64,000 bases of DNA from Synanceia verrucosa (taxonomy: Eukaryota; Chordata; Actinopteri; Perciformes; Synanceiidae). The notes under the pieces were generated by a model that worked only from the letters and a program-made list of their open reading frames with translations, was not told where the DNA came from and searched no databases. The position numbers and the translations under genes were made by a program. The stretch covers positions 13,146,742 to 13,210,741 of the forward strand of contig CM056565.1 of assembly GCA_029721515.1 (NCBI GenBank), given 5' to 3'. Shown here piece by piece: positions 1 to 11,931 of the stretch; within the stretch, counting starts at the first letter, position 1, and each line of letters starts with the position of its first letter.

Positions 1-300
1 GTTCTCTGTGTGAGTCAAAATTCTGCTGCTTCCCAGTGCTTCCTCATTACAAAGAACTGGGGAGGGGGGGAAACGTAGCTGAAAAGCCCTCAATCATTCT
101 AGTGCAAGGTCTAGTGCTCCATTACTGCAAACACGCACACACCAAACATGAACGCAAAACACACACACTTCCTCTGCTGGGATCATTAGAGATATTCACA
201 GTCAGACTGCCCCATAACATCCAACATGCAATGACAAATTTGTGCAAGACAGCATGAAGGCCAAATATACCCTCTCTCCATGCTCGCCCTTTCTCTCTAA

Positions 301-327
301 CACACACACACACACACACACACACAC
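301..327. repeat. (CA)n microsatellite
   Basis: An uninterrupted CA dinucleotide run of about 13 units. It creates the poly-Cys-Val or His-Thr stretches in overlapping frames, which are not genes. Confidence 0.95.
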
Positions 328-754
328 TTCTATGACTATTTCCCACGGACACGTCTCTCTATGGGAGTCTGCATCACCCAGCGACAAACTAAATATATTT
401 CCTATCAAATGCCTTTCATTCTTGCCATTACAGCTCACAAATTAAAATACGAATATGAACGCAGTATGCAATCAATGCACGGTTACATCCTGGATGCTGT
501 CTGTCCAGTGTGCAATAAAGTGGGTTAAGTGCAAGGATGGCAGTGTAGATTGTAGAAATTTGAAGGATTTGAAGACTCTTCACATGGTGGCATCAATACT
601 AAAGCTGGCTCACACTATCAGCTGAGACGTCATGCTCTTGTTTATTATATGTGACATGGTACATGGTATTCTAACTATGTAGTGGTCAGTAAAAAGGGCT
701 GGGAAGTGTGAGGACCTGTTGGTTCTGGAAACATTTTAGTACAGTGTAAATTGT

Positions 755-1340
755 GTCCTCAGTTACCCCTGGGTGGTTCCAGGGCTGATTCAGAGCCAGA
801 GCCTGACATAGCACCAGTTCTTTGTGTTTCCACAGCCTAAGCACCGGCCCCTGGTGCTTAAAAGTGCGCTTGGCAATGCACCAAGTCTTTGCTGGTCCAG
901 AGCTAAGCACCAATTACGTCAGGGGCTTGGGGCGGGGTCACTGCAACCAACAAGACTGGAGTAAATACGGCCTGGTTCAATCACAAATGTATTGAAAGCA
1001 CTCCCGGGACACACAGAGGTTTTGCATAAAGTGTTGCACACTAAAATCCAGAGCAATAGTGTCCCACCAGCAGCGTGATCGTGGATGTGCCCAGGAAATA
1101 GGCGACCTCTGTCTCACTGGCAAGGCTCGCGATACAATTTGTTCTGAAACTGAGTCGCCGTTCGAAGCGATTACAACGGGAGTCGGTAACCATTATATTG
1201 GAATTATATTTGTGACACATTCCTGAGCGAACAAAGACAGATTTGAGCGAGCAAATACAGACTGAGCTCCTTGCCAGTGGAAAAGCGACCGGTGCTAAGG
1301 AGGAACGCAAGTTGAACCAACTAATCACCAGCACCGAACT
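755..1340. repeat. Possible degenerate DNA-transposon-derived repeat
   Basis: The segment has several inverted sub-motifs, for example TAAGCACC at about 838 facing GGTGCTTA at about 853, and a repeated GCTAAGCACC-like word. The general look resembles multi-copy non-autonomous DNA elements of fish genomes. I could not define terminal repeats or a target duplication, so the class is a guess. Confidence 0.3.
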
Positions 1341-2096
1341 ACCACCAGGTTCCTTTTGGTGGAAAAGGGGTAAGTGTCACTGCACGTAAACACAGGGCTC
1401 TTTGGGATGACGTAATGATCCTGATCCTTGTTACTGTGGATCTTTGTGGACTGTTGACAGGACAAAATGGGCAATATTAATATTATTATTAATATTATTT
1501 TTAGTTCATTCAATAAACCACAAAGATTCACAGATGAATTGAAACCACCAGGAGTTGCAGCCCCCATTAGAGGCGACAGTCAAGACAGACAAACTGCAGA
1601 GTTGAGGTCAAGGACAAAAGCGTAATGGAGCATTTACAGAGTACTTGTCTGACAACCACAACGGACTGAAAATAAAGGCATATGTGTGAGGGGCCAGCAG
1701 ATCCTGTTGAAACATCCGGTCGATGAGGCTTGACCTTTGGATGACGGCTTCATGGCTGATGTCCGCCTGTCTGGGGCTCCAAGTGTCTCAACGCTGACCC
1801 TCTAATTCCCTCACTACGTATTGTCTGTCTGACTGCACTGGCACAGGACGTTCGGGTATACAGATTTAAGCGCTGATTTGGAAATGGCAGTCTGTCCCAA
1901 AATGTATCAGGAGGAGGGACAGTTGAGTCTTGCTAGCTAGCTGCTCTGACGCACACACAGACAGTCTGTGCTGGCAAAGGCGATGCTTTAATATAAATGT
2001 CCCCTCAGCTGGAAATTGTTTCCAGTGCAGCTGAAAGCCTCCTTTTATTGAGCTAGTCAAACACTACCCCTCCCCATCCCTTATTTCTGCACACGC

Positions 2097-2104
<8 letters not shown>

Positions 2105-2131
<27 letters not shown>
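2105..2131. repeat. (CA)n microsatellite
   Basis: About 13 CA units directly before the repeat copy that runs to about 2,450. Confidence 0.95.
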
Positions 2132-2139
<8 letters not shown>

Positions 2140-2455
2140 GTGTATTGTTGGGATTTACATTGACTTACATTCATTTCCTCGACACTTCCCTTGACCCTAA
2201 CCATATCCACTACCCATGTAATCCTAATCCTAACCCTAACCAGAGTCTAACCTTACAGTAACAATAAATGTTCTCCAAGTCTTCAGCCTGAACTCTAACA
2301 GTTTACATTATGGGGACCTGCACTTTTCCCCATAAGTACGGTGAGTCCCCACATTGTCAGCATGAGTCCCCACAATGTGAGTGTGTTATCGGACTTATGT
2401 CCCCATATGTTCCAATGGGGACATAAGTCCGATAACACACTCACATTGCCTGCAC
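2132..2455. repeat. Dispersed fish repeat with CTAACC-like words and a terminal palindrome
   Basis: The block opens with CATTGACTTACATTCATTTC, a phrase I recall from multi-copy fish repeats. It continues with degenerate CCTAACC-type words and GGGGAC/GTCCCC phrases, then ends in a perfect 34-bp inverted repeat (2,373-2,406 against 2,415-2,448, 8-nt loop). No open frame runs through it. Family assignment is from memory of similar teleost sequence and is uncertain. Confidence 0.55.
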
Positions 2456-2462
2456 ACGCACG

Positions 2463-2464
<2 letters not shown>

Positions 2465-2499
<35 letters not shown>
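2465..2499. repeat. (CA)n microsatellite
   Basis: About 17 CA units immediately after the palindrome; the repeat copy is therefore bracketed by CA runs on both sides. Confidence 0.95.
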
Positions 2500-2500
<1 letters not shown>

Positions 2501-4836
2501 TTCAACTCAACATTTAGCCCTACGGGGAAATACAGTGTGTTTTTCACTTGGGAGCTTTTGCTTTACTTCATTTTAAGTTAAATAAAGCAAAAAACACAGC
2601 TTATTCAGAGCCACATCACTTGACAATGATAATGACAATCACATTAAAATCAAGACTGATTGAGTGCATTACTTGCACAGAACTTCCATTATAAACTTAT
2701 TATCTAAAAAGAAACGCGTAAGCTAGCAACTCCCAGCCACCATTAATGAGCCACATTAGTTCACATTACTGATTGGCAAAGAAACGTCCTGAGTAGAATA
2801 TATAATGAGGCCAATGTGCCACTTCACACGATTATCATTTTTCACTCGAGTGAATAAAATATTTAAGTGCAGTGACATTAGCTTTTGTTTGTCTGTTCAT
2901 CTTCCTCTGTAACACTTTCTCAACTCAAATTCCTCTTTCTCAGCCCAGCCAGCCCACAGCGTCCTATGAATCTCATTTCCTTCATACCAGGAACTCATCT
3001 TCTCACTTTTCTTTTAAGCAAATACTTGTTTTGCTAAGTTTGTTTTTAGCTTAGAGTAAGGACAAAAGCTATATGGGGGCTTCGGGTCATTGATTTGATC
3101 AGTATTTGGTTTGCAAATGACTATAAAGTCTACATTTACACACAAACTACACTTTGTGGATTTAGTGTGTGTCCACCAGATTTATATCCCAGCCACTGTA
3201 GGGAAGGCTTTTAACATCATGATATAATCTGGAGTACAATTTTCTCACACTATACAGACCTTTTGTTTCCTTGACTTTTCGGAGGCTACTCAGATTTAAA
3301 TGAGAGGTATAACACACCAAATGGCACAGCGGCATGACACATCATCACATGCAAACAATGCATGCAGCTCTCGGTTTGTGCCTTTCTCTGGACCAAAACT
3401 GAATCTTAGTGGATGTTACTGTGCAAAGCACACATGTCACACTTAGCAGGAAGAACAGGTTGTGTCTTAGCTGGTTGGTTTCTCCATGCAAATGTGTGCT
3501 CGCATAAACAAAACCCAGGCACACCGAGGCTAGTTAGGATTCTGTCGTGTCAGTGCTCACACTCAACACCTACTCATTGTGTCATGCTCTGACTCTGTAA
3601 CACTTGGAAAAAGGTCTGAGGAGTGTCCCAACCTGACTTCTGTCCTGAGGTGGCCAGCTCGTACTGAAGAGAGCTGTTTTGCTCAGGAATTCAGTAATTC
3701 GTCAAGTCATTATCTCTGCTCCTACTATACGAATGCTCAAGGTCATGAGGACACGGCAGTGTCTATTTATTGTCAAGAGAGATCAGGACAAGAATCAAAT
3801 TGGTAGAACAGAAATTTCCTCTTGAACCAGGACCCCAGGAGCCCCCAACACAGTGAAGTGTTTCAACACATTCCTCAGTTTGAGCAAAGCCATACCTGCC
3901 AGCATTGACTGCTGAAACTAGGGGGATTTTCCAGCAGAATAAGCCATTATCCTAACACACACACACAGACATTTTTTCCTTCGAAACTCACAGAAATAGT
4001 CAGTCTTATAGCCGGCCGATTAGAGATACAAACTGGCAACAAAGGAGGTTCCCACTTTCAAGGTTGGTGAGTGAAATCTAATAGCTAGCTTCATCCTGAA
4101 GATTCACTCTGGTGGTTATCAAAGTTTACTTTATGCCCAAATTATTATATGTGGAGTTAATGTCTGGGAGAGTGCACAGTAACCTAAATATGATTTTTGT
4201 GTGAGGACCAGCAAAAGCAGCCAGGTCAGACTGCATATATTTACACAGTATAGCATCCTAGCTCTACTGTGATTACAACCCTAATGTGAGAAGAACAAAC
4301 ACAGCATGTTTAAGCACTGAACAGGTTCACAAACTCAAACATTCACAGCTGTTAAGTTACACCAAAGCTTATATTCATTGCCTCCGGAAAAGTTTCACCA
4401 GCAAGAGCAACACAAGTCCACATACAGCTATAGAGGACATCATGAATAAGTGATCAGCTGTGTGTTGACAGTATGTACAGTAGTTGGACATGACACTGGA
4501 TGCACATGCACAGGCACATGAAGAACACACAGTTACATAAGTAATCAATGGATAAGGGGTTCTCAATAGGACTTCCTGTTGGTGTTGCAGACATGCATCA
4601 ATACAACTGAATTAATTATACACAATCACTGAGGCCTGCTGGACATGCACATCGACAAAATGCTAATGCTTGCTGATTCCAGAAACTGTCGATACAGAGA
4701 AGAAATGCTTTAAGATCCGTCCGATAGAGATGAAGCAAGTAAAATGACACACAAACATTATCCACATCAGTTGTCTTACAGATATTTCAGCTTCTGCACC
4801 TTCACTTCACTTCCCGTTGCACTCTGAGGCTGACAC

Positions 4837-4910
4837 GTGACGACGTCACAGCCAATATGTCAACTCCTGCACCCGGGCAGGATGACGTAATCCTGATCTG
4901 TGACTCAGGT
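4837..4910. promoter_or_regulatory. Candidate CRE/AP-1-like site cluster
   Basis: Within about 70 bp there are an ACGACGTCAC palindromic core, an ATGACGTAAT site and a TGACTCAG site, which resemble CREB/ATF and AP-1 motifs. A related GGATGACGTAATGATCCTGA phrase is at about 1,405-1,425. No gene start is near, so this would be a distal element if functional. Motif resemblance only. Confidence 0.25.
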
Positions 4911-7900
4911 TCACCACACATGGCATCGCTAACCGCACACATATTCAGACACCCTTCATCCAGCTGTCAGGATTCAATAGTGTTCGTCCTCCCACTGAAA
5001 CTGTCAATCAAAGCACCGTCAGCAGCTCCTGCTTGAGGCTTAGGACCGCCTACGGACCTCTGTCTCCAGCTACTCAGTGTCAGAAGTGCTGAGCTAAGCT
5101 CGAGTGGGAAGAGGGACGAGGAGTGCTGTGTTTTCAGAGCAGCAAGGACCCTTCCGCCCCCCAGCATTGTTCTTTCATCCATGAACGACACACCGCTGAC
5201 CTTTGACCCTGACCTTTGACTGCTTTGTATGTGTGTGTGTGACAGTGTCTTTCTGTGTGTGCCCTGTGGGGACTCTTTAACATTGTGGGAATGAACTATA
5301 AAGTGCTTTAAAAGCACCCCGATTATAATTAGCCACACACAGAGAAGCAGGCATAACTAGATTTTACCCACATAATGATATCCACTAGTCTGAGTAGATG
5401 TGCACTTTATAAATAAACATCGATGGTTATTTCACTGGTTATAGCTTCTCAACTGCACTGAACTGCATTTTTGTCTTTTACCATACTAAACTGGATATCT
5501 TGGATTTTGGACTATTTGTTAGAAGAAACAAGACATTTAAAAGACATTGTCCTGTGCTTTGGCAATCTGTAGCAGGCATTTTATGATATTTTATAGACTA
5601 AATGATTATCAAGAATGTAAAATACAAACAAAGTCACAGTATCTATTCTAACTAACTTTAGTTGTACTTACTTTATTTGTTTCCATTAAAGAACACCACC
5701 AGCACTTTCCAACAATAAAGAGTATGTGGTTCAGGTGCTGTTGAATGAATGAATGATAGCTACATGTGATCTAATAAGTGAGTTCCTTCTCACTCAAGAG
5801 TTTATGATGCTACACAGACTCACCTAATGTCACCTTGCATTTTTCAAGGTTAATATGTTCTACCCTACCTTCTGGTCTGGGTGAGTGTAAGGGCTTTCAC
5901 TGCCACCTCCAACACAAATTAACACATACTCACCAATGCACAAATGACTGGGTGTTTGATTACTACCCACTGAGTGTGTATGAGTGAGTATGTGTGATAA
6001 CAGTGTTTATTTCTTCATCTCATATTAGGATCACATGTGTGCCTGTACGCCTTTAGGAAGCACTTCTGACACAATGTGCTTTGGCTTTATTAACGTTTTT
6101 TTCACTTACTAATGCTTTACACATCAGGTATGAGATCAAAGACAGTTTGTTCTGACAGTGTGTTCTTTCTGAAGATCCAAAGAATATATAACATTGTTTC
6201 ATGAGTTTTATGAAAAATTATATTTGTTTTTAGAAAACTTGAAAAAATCGTAAAAATCATCACAAGTTGACGGCTTCCTCACACGACTTGTTTCGTTTCA
6301 TCGACAATCAAATACTCGAAAAATATCAACTTTACTTTCAAAAGACCAACAAAGAAATGTAAAGATTCACATTTGAGAAGCAAGAACCATTTCATTTTGG
6401 GGCATTTTTACTAATAATCAATAATCAATTAATCAACTAATGGCTTCAGCCAATTCTCAATACAGTTCTCAAAAAAAAAAAATATTTAGGAGAGCTTTAG
6501 AGGTCTGGAACCAGGCTAACCCAAATGTTTTTGTTATAACATATTAGTACATTAGTCATTAAACATGAATGTAGCCATTAGACACAACTGAGTGACTGTT
6601 TGGATGAAGTGGAGTTGTGATGTCCTTTGTATTGAAAGCAGTGCTCTGTGGGACTGTGTGTTTATTCAGCAGGTCTAATCTGAGGAGCTTCATTTTTATT
6701 TTTATTCTGTACTTCTTTCTGCTCACCCTTGTGGTTACAACACTCATACCTGCAGAGCATCCCTGGTCCACACACACTCACACAAACATCCAGGCCTAGC
6801 GTCCCGCTGTTGCCATGGGGACCATTTCAGCCCTGTCAGCACTTCTGAGGTCCGCCTGGAGCGAGGCAATTTGTCCCCTCCCCATCCTTCACTCTTCCTA
6901 TCCTTCCACCCCACCTCCTTTTTCTCCTTTTCAAAACGGGAGAGAAAAAAAATATCCCATCCTCCGTTCTCAGGAGGCACGACTGTTCCTTCTCTCAGAT
7001 TCATTCACCCACAATGTTTGGCACTGGCAACCTCCTCTCCTCCCACTCTCACTCCCACTATACTCAGCCTTTATTAGTGCGTGTGCACCAGACTGAGGGG
7101 GGAACGAAGAAGGGTGCATCTGCTGCTGATTTCAACCACACAGGGTGACTAAACACAGACAGAAAATATTTACCCAAATTCCTGTGTTGAATTCAGGGAG
7201 CCACTCTGATGTTATAGCTTGAGACCACAACAGGAAGCACTTTTCCCTGGCAGGAATCCTGAAACATCCTCCTTATGTGCAGGATTTGACCTTTATGTTT
7301 CTGCTGCAGGCAGTCATGTTAATAACATGAGCCTGAAGACAGCGGCTCTGGCAGGAATAAAACCAATTTAAAACAACGTCTGAGAGTTTGCAGTAAAAAA
7401 AACACCATTAGTTTTACTGCTGAACTTTATCCCTGACACTGGCGATAAATGGTGCAATAATAATGCAATATTCCCCCCCCATTGGGGCACAAGGCTGTGC
7501 CATAAAGCAGCTGGTGGGGATTAAGGTGTGTTGCTTAAAGACAGTTCAGCAGGGTGATGGGAGGCTTCAACCAAAGTCCTCTGGCTGAATGTCAATTGTA
7601 TAATACACAAGAAAAACACTATTACGACTGCAAACTGGCCCATAACACTGCAGCTAAAGTTCACATTCAGAAGCTTCTCACATCCACACAGATGACGACA
7701 CAACACACAAAACCTTCTATGAATGTTTTTTAGATATGACTAAATTAAAGATCCAGCTCATGATTATAAATTCCCTGTAATGTGCTATACTTAGATTCTT
7801 CAGCTTTGACTGGACCACATATACGCAGAGGCCGACTCACCTCCAACTTCCTCGCAGTATTATCCCAACAACATAATGGACATGCTGTTCAGGGGATCAG

Positions 7901-8618
7901 CTGAACTTGGACGCAGGAGTACAGGCACAGCTGGGTTAGCTGATCTCTGCGTGGAGGGGCACATTACGTGGTTTATCCTTTCTATACATAGACCTGGAAG
8001 TATACTTAGAGCCACCCACCACGCATTAGTAGCAAAGATGACAGACGTAAACCTGCCGGACAGCAGAGGAAATATCATCTCGAAGACTGGGTGAGCCCAA
8101 CTAAACGCATTTTATACGGCTTTTAATTTGTGGAATAGATTACCCATGAGATGCTGACATAAATCTCTATGATGAGAGTTCATAACCCACACCACTATCA
8201 GTAAAAGCTAGTGTAACATAGGTCATAACAGGATCACATCAGGGTCAGGGTAAGTTGACAAAGTCACCTGATGATGACCACAGATGTAACGTCATAGTTT
8301 AGCCTCCTTTTAAAACACCACTACATCTGTAAGTGAGACATAATGGGCTTGTAACAGCAAAGCAATCACTGGTCACTATGTAGTCCAGACCAGCAGAACG
8401 ACTCCTAGCTCACCCTCCAGCATTGCTTTCTGTGATGCTGGAGGTTCACAAAATTCTTGTAAGTGCAGCAACAAACTATTATTTTCATTACCAATCAAAC
8501 GGTTCATTTTCCTATTTAACCCTAAATAGAAAGGGAAAGTGCTGCCAGACACCCACCACAATTTGCCAGCTAATGCCTGACATTTTGGCCTAAAAAATGA
8601 CTATTATCAACCATAGAC

Positions 8619-8820
8619 TACCTGGCCTGTAGTGCAGTGAATGACTGTGCATGCCATCAGCCTGAGGAACCCGGGTTCGACTCCCTCCCAGGCTACCAAA
8701 ATGGGCGAGGGTTGCGTCAGGAAGGGCATCCTGTGTAAAAAAAAACTAACGCCAAGTCTACAAGCGGATCATCCGCTGTGGCGACCCCAGAAGGGAACAG
8801 CCAGAAAAGACAACAACATC
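8619..8820 (+). repeat. tRNA-derived SINE with LINE-type tail
   Basis: A perfect RNA polymerase III B box, GGTTCGACTCC, lies at 8,674-8,684, with a weaker A-box-like TGGCCTGTAGTGC about 50 bp upstream. The body continues with GGGTTGCGTCAGGAAGGGCA and GCTGTGGCGACCCC, phrases I recall from the tails of fish tRNA-SINEs shared with RTE-type LINEs. It is not a functional tRNA because no cloverleaf can be closed. Confidence 0.7.
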
Positions 8821-9482
8821 AACCACAGACTGATGTGAACTTTCTATGATGAACATGCATTCACTTTTGTCAGACCCCCATTATAGTATGAGACAATTCA
8901 GAGCAAAAACTTTCAAAGCCATACAGTGATAAAATGCCTTACCATGCAATGATAATGTGGCACAAACAGTCACACAGTTTTAATGACTACCTGGAACTGA
9001 GGGAAATGCATCAAAAAGTGTACACTGTATGTATCTTAAACATGGTGAGCAATAATAGGGTATAAACATACACAAATTAACAGTAAATTTAACAGGGTTA
9101 ATATTGCAATGGTTACACATCCCTGTGGTTGCTAGAGTTTGTGCACCTTGGAGAGGAAATTGTGGCTGTTTAACTTCACTCTTATCAGTGTTTGCAAGTT
9201 TAATCTCCTTAAATTTAACTCATGTTACTTTTACATATTTGTTCACTATTTTTACCATACGTTATAGTCTACAGTGTTTATATGCATTGTTCCTATTGGT
9301 CCACGCAGTCATTGTAGTCCATTCTCTGCGGTGTTGAAATCTTCTTTATGTTCTGTATCGAATGAACTGAATGAAACCAGAAGTAGCAGCACTGAAAAGC
9401 ACTCTTTAACGCTGCTCTTTTTTTGGTCATGACCGTGGGGAAATGACTGGATGTGAATGTGAAAAGTATGAATTTCTCTCAC

Positions 9483-9509
9483 CATGTCCGCCGGGGTGCT
9501 GCCCGTCAT
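9483..9509 (-). CDS. ubl3: Ubiquitin-like protein 3, first coding exon (partial)
   Basis: On the minus strand an ATG with a purine at -3 opens a nine-codon exon, M-T-G-S-T-P-A-D-M, which ends exactly at a GTGAGAG splice donor (9,482 downward). The vertebrate UBL3 family begins M-x-S-x-x-P-A-D-M followed by I-N-L-R-L, so the P-A-D-M ending and the phase fit its first exon. UBL3/MUB proteins are small ubiquitin-fold proteins anchored to the plasma membrane through a C-terminal prenylated CAAX box. The ubiquitin-fold and CAAX exons were not found in 1-9.4 kb and presumably lie left of the window. The position beside hmgb1 fits 13q12-type synteny. Identification rests on nine residues plus context, so it is likely but not certain. 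Confidence 0.7.
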
Positions 9510-10200
9510 CGTGAAGGTTCAGCCGGTCCTCGGAGGGCTTCACTCAGTCACGCAAACACAGGACAAGGACACCAATGTCCTCTCTTTGTCTCCTTTTGAG
9601 GGCTAAAACAAACGTCGTTGTTGTGGTTTTCAAGCAGGAAACAAAAATACAGCGTATTCCCGGTGACTCTGCTCTCTCCACAGCCACAACACTGAGGTGG
9701 TCGAGACGTGTTACGACGCTTCTTCCTCTCTACTGCACAACCATTTCGTTGATCATTTCCCACATTAATTGGGAGATTCGGGAAGTGTAGTTGATATTGA
9801 CGTGATAAACTGTCGACCCGAGGGCCTCCTCCGACCCTCCAAACATCAAGTATACCCTGCTTTAGGAAAGGTGTCTACGCCATACGAAACACCCAACACT
9901 GCTGGCACATCCGGACACGGATCTTTTTCCTCTCTTGGTGAAAAAGAACAAAAATATCCGCAAGGTTAACGGTTACCGTCCTCCGGTAAACTCACTCACT
10001 CCCGTCGGTCGGTACAGAAACGCCCCACACGGCGAACGCTGCCGGTCCTTTTCTTAAAAACGGGAGTTTGTGACGGTTGTTAATGTTGCAGACGGCGTTG
10101 CTGTCCCTTTACGACCCGTTCAGCTGTCATACTGCCCCTGGAGCTAACGGCAAGCTAGCAACGGAAACAGGGATGAAGCTTCCGGTGGTGGACTTCCAAA
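9510..10200 (-). promoter_or_regulatory. ubl3: CpG-rich promoter and 5' UTR region of ubl3
   Basis: This 700-bp tract is visibly richer in CG dinucleotides than the flanks (for example CCGTCGGTCGGT near 10,003) and sits directly upstream of the minus-strand ubl3 start. A CCAAT box in the minus orientation (ATTGG on plus) lies at 9,768-9,772. The transcription start cannot be fixed by eye. Confidence 0.5.
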
Positions 10201-10378
10201 ATAAGACGGTGATTTTATTACAAGTACGTTATTTTGGTTTCAGAGCCTCTGAGACAGTGCACTATGTTTTTTTCTTAAAGCTCTAAGGCTTGCCTCTAGA
10301 GGCAAGGTATTTGATATTATTTCTTAAAGTTTAGATTTAACTTTATTGTAATTACACAGAGAACAAGCACTGACCGAA

Positions 10379-10412
10379 GATAAGATATGATAAGATAAGA
10401 TAAGATAAGATG
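10379..10412. repeat. (GATAA)n short tandem repeat
   Basis: Six to seven near-perfect GATAA pentamers. Incidentally these create clustered GATA sites. Confidence 0.85.
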
Positions 10413-11562
10413 AACTGATATTTGCTCCATCAACAGGGACATTTACATTGTTACAGTATTAAGTGAATAGTGCAACAACATAATAAGGGCTCATATAAAA
10501 TAAGAAGTAGTGACATCAGTAAACAAGTAAACTGAGTAGAATAATAAATGTGTCAAAAACATGACCATAGCAAGGTAAAGGAGCAAAATCAAACAACAAT
10601 GTCAATGTCAAAATTATGTGCAGGATTGAATGGGACTACTACAGTGTAGAATAACATTTAGTGGCTGATAGAATACCATAACAAAGGCCTATATACAGTA
10701 TGACCGTTCATATACAACTGAAGGCAATAGCAAGGCATGCACAGAATAAATAGGCTAGCTGGAGGCATGATATGAAAACAAAAAGGAAAAATGAATGCTA
10801 CCTCCTACATTTATGTATATTTATATTAGTCCAAGCAACCTTTATGATGACATTCCCATAATAATACAATCATACCAAAACAAGTAGAGACTGTATGTGT
10901 ATTTACAGTATGTATTATTGATGCTCTTTTGTATGGCTGTATCCTGATATAGAGTAAAGTATTGGGGAAAGTATTTTATATAAGAGTTTTTGCTTCTTTG
11001 AAAGTACACAGTCATTGGCACAGTCAGTCACAGCCGTGTGAGGGCAGCAGCATTTCCTCAGTTTACCTTCCTGCTCATCAAGCACACCTTATACATTACA
11101 GATTTTACTAACACTCACTCTCCAGACCATGTTAATATTCAGCAGGCTACATTTACATTCACTTTCTTTTGTTAAATAAATTACTTTAGTTAAACCATGT
11201 TTGCCATGGCTCAAGTGTCAAATCATTACAAGTAAAGGTCCTGCATTTCTAGTTCTTATTCAGTAAAGGTACAAAAGTATTGGTAGCAAAATAATCTTCA
11301 AGTGTCCAAAGTTAAGTACGCAGAATGGTTCCTGCTACTGTTTTATTATTGTATTATTGAATGGTTATCAGTATATTGACGTATTACTGGACGTAATAAC
11401 ATGACGACATATCTAAATGCATTCTATGCTAAATTAATTCCAAAATGTTCAATACATTTTTGATGGCATCATGTTTTAAGTTCATTTAAACGTTTTCAGG
11501 CTACATTTTATTTTGAAATCAGAATTACTTTATATCCGGGTTCAACGTGTTGCTTGACGAAC

Positions 11563-11700
11563 ATGGCGGCAGCCCCCAGATTGGGAGGGATCAGCAGGGA
11601 AGAGGCTGCTGGGAGTAGTGGCAGTGGGAGTGAAATCAGCAAGGATGGAGGAGGGTTTCATTCTTGTCATAAGAGACACAGAGAGGAGAAGGAGTGCTGA
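11563..11700 (+). other. Isolated 45-codon ORF, unrecognised
   Basis: An ATG in AACATGG context opens 45 codons beginning M-A-A-A-P-R-L-G-G-I-S-R-E-E and ending E-E-K-E-C before TGA. The local base composition is GC-richer than the surrounding DNA, and the start looks like a typical vertebrate N-terminus. No splice donor clearly truncates it and no further exon was found. It could be an isolated or relic first exon, or chance. I do not recognise a family. Confidence 0.2.
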
Positions 11701-11931
11701 TAACCAATGAGACCTTTCTGGGAAATAGTAAAGTCATGACAGACTGTAGTTAATGATTACATGCTACCTCATCCAAAGATTCTAATGAATGAAAAATTCT
11801 CAATCAAGCCTTTCCAAACAAATAAAAACATGCTACTTTATAGACTATTGATGGGGAAAGTTATTTTCTGTCTGTCTTGACTGGAAAGGTCAAAGGTCGG
11901 GGTCTGCTGCAGAACACTGGTAAAGCTGGAT

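Larger units (their letters stand above)
1..9482. other. Non-coding stretch, probably ubl3 intron 1
   Basis: I see no recognisable coding exon here. It lies downstream, on the minus strand, of the ubl3 first coding exon, whose splice donor is at 9,482, so by inference it is ubl3 intron 1 with the remaining exons left of the window. It contains CA arrays, a palindromic fish repeat at about 2.1-2.5 kb, a possible DNA-transposon relic at 0.75-1.35 kb, and a tRNA-type SINE at 8.6-8.8 kb. The open frames in it are short and show no family resemblance. Confidence 0.55.

Noticed and set aside
2210..2260. Interstitial telomere repeat
   Set aside because: CCTAACC words are few and degenerate and belong to a dispersed fish repeat.
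8674..8684. A second tRNA gene
   Set aside because: The B box is perfect but no acceptor or anticodon stem can be formed; it is a SINE head.
1..9482. Remaining ubl3 exons
   Set aside because: Looked for the conserved I-N-L-R-L-I-L-V-S-G-K and W-P-M-D-W blocks on the minus strand and did not find them; they probably lie outside the window.
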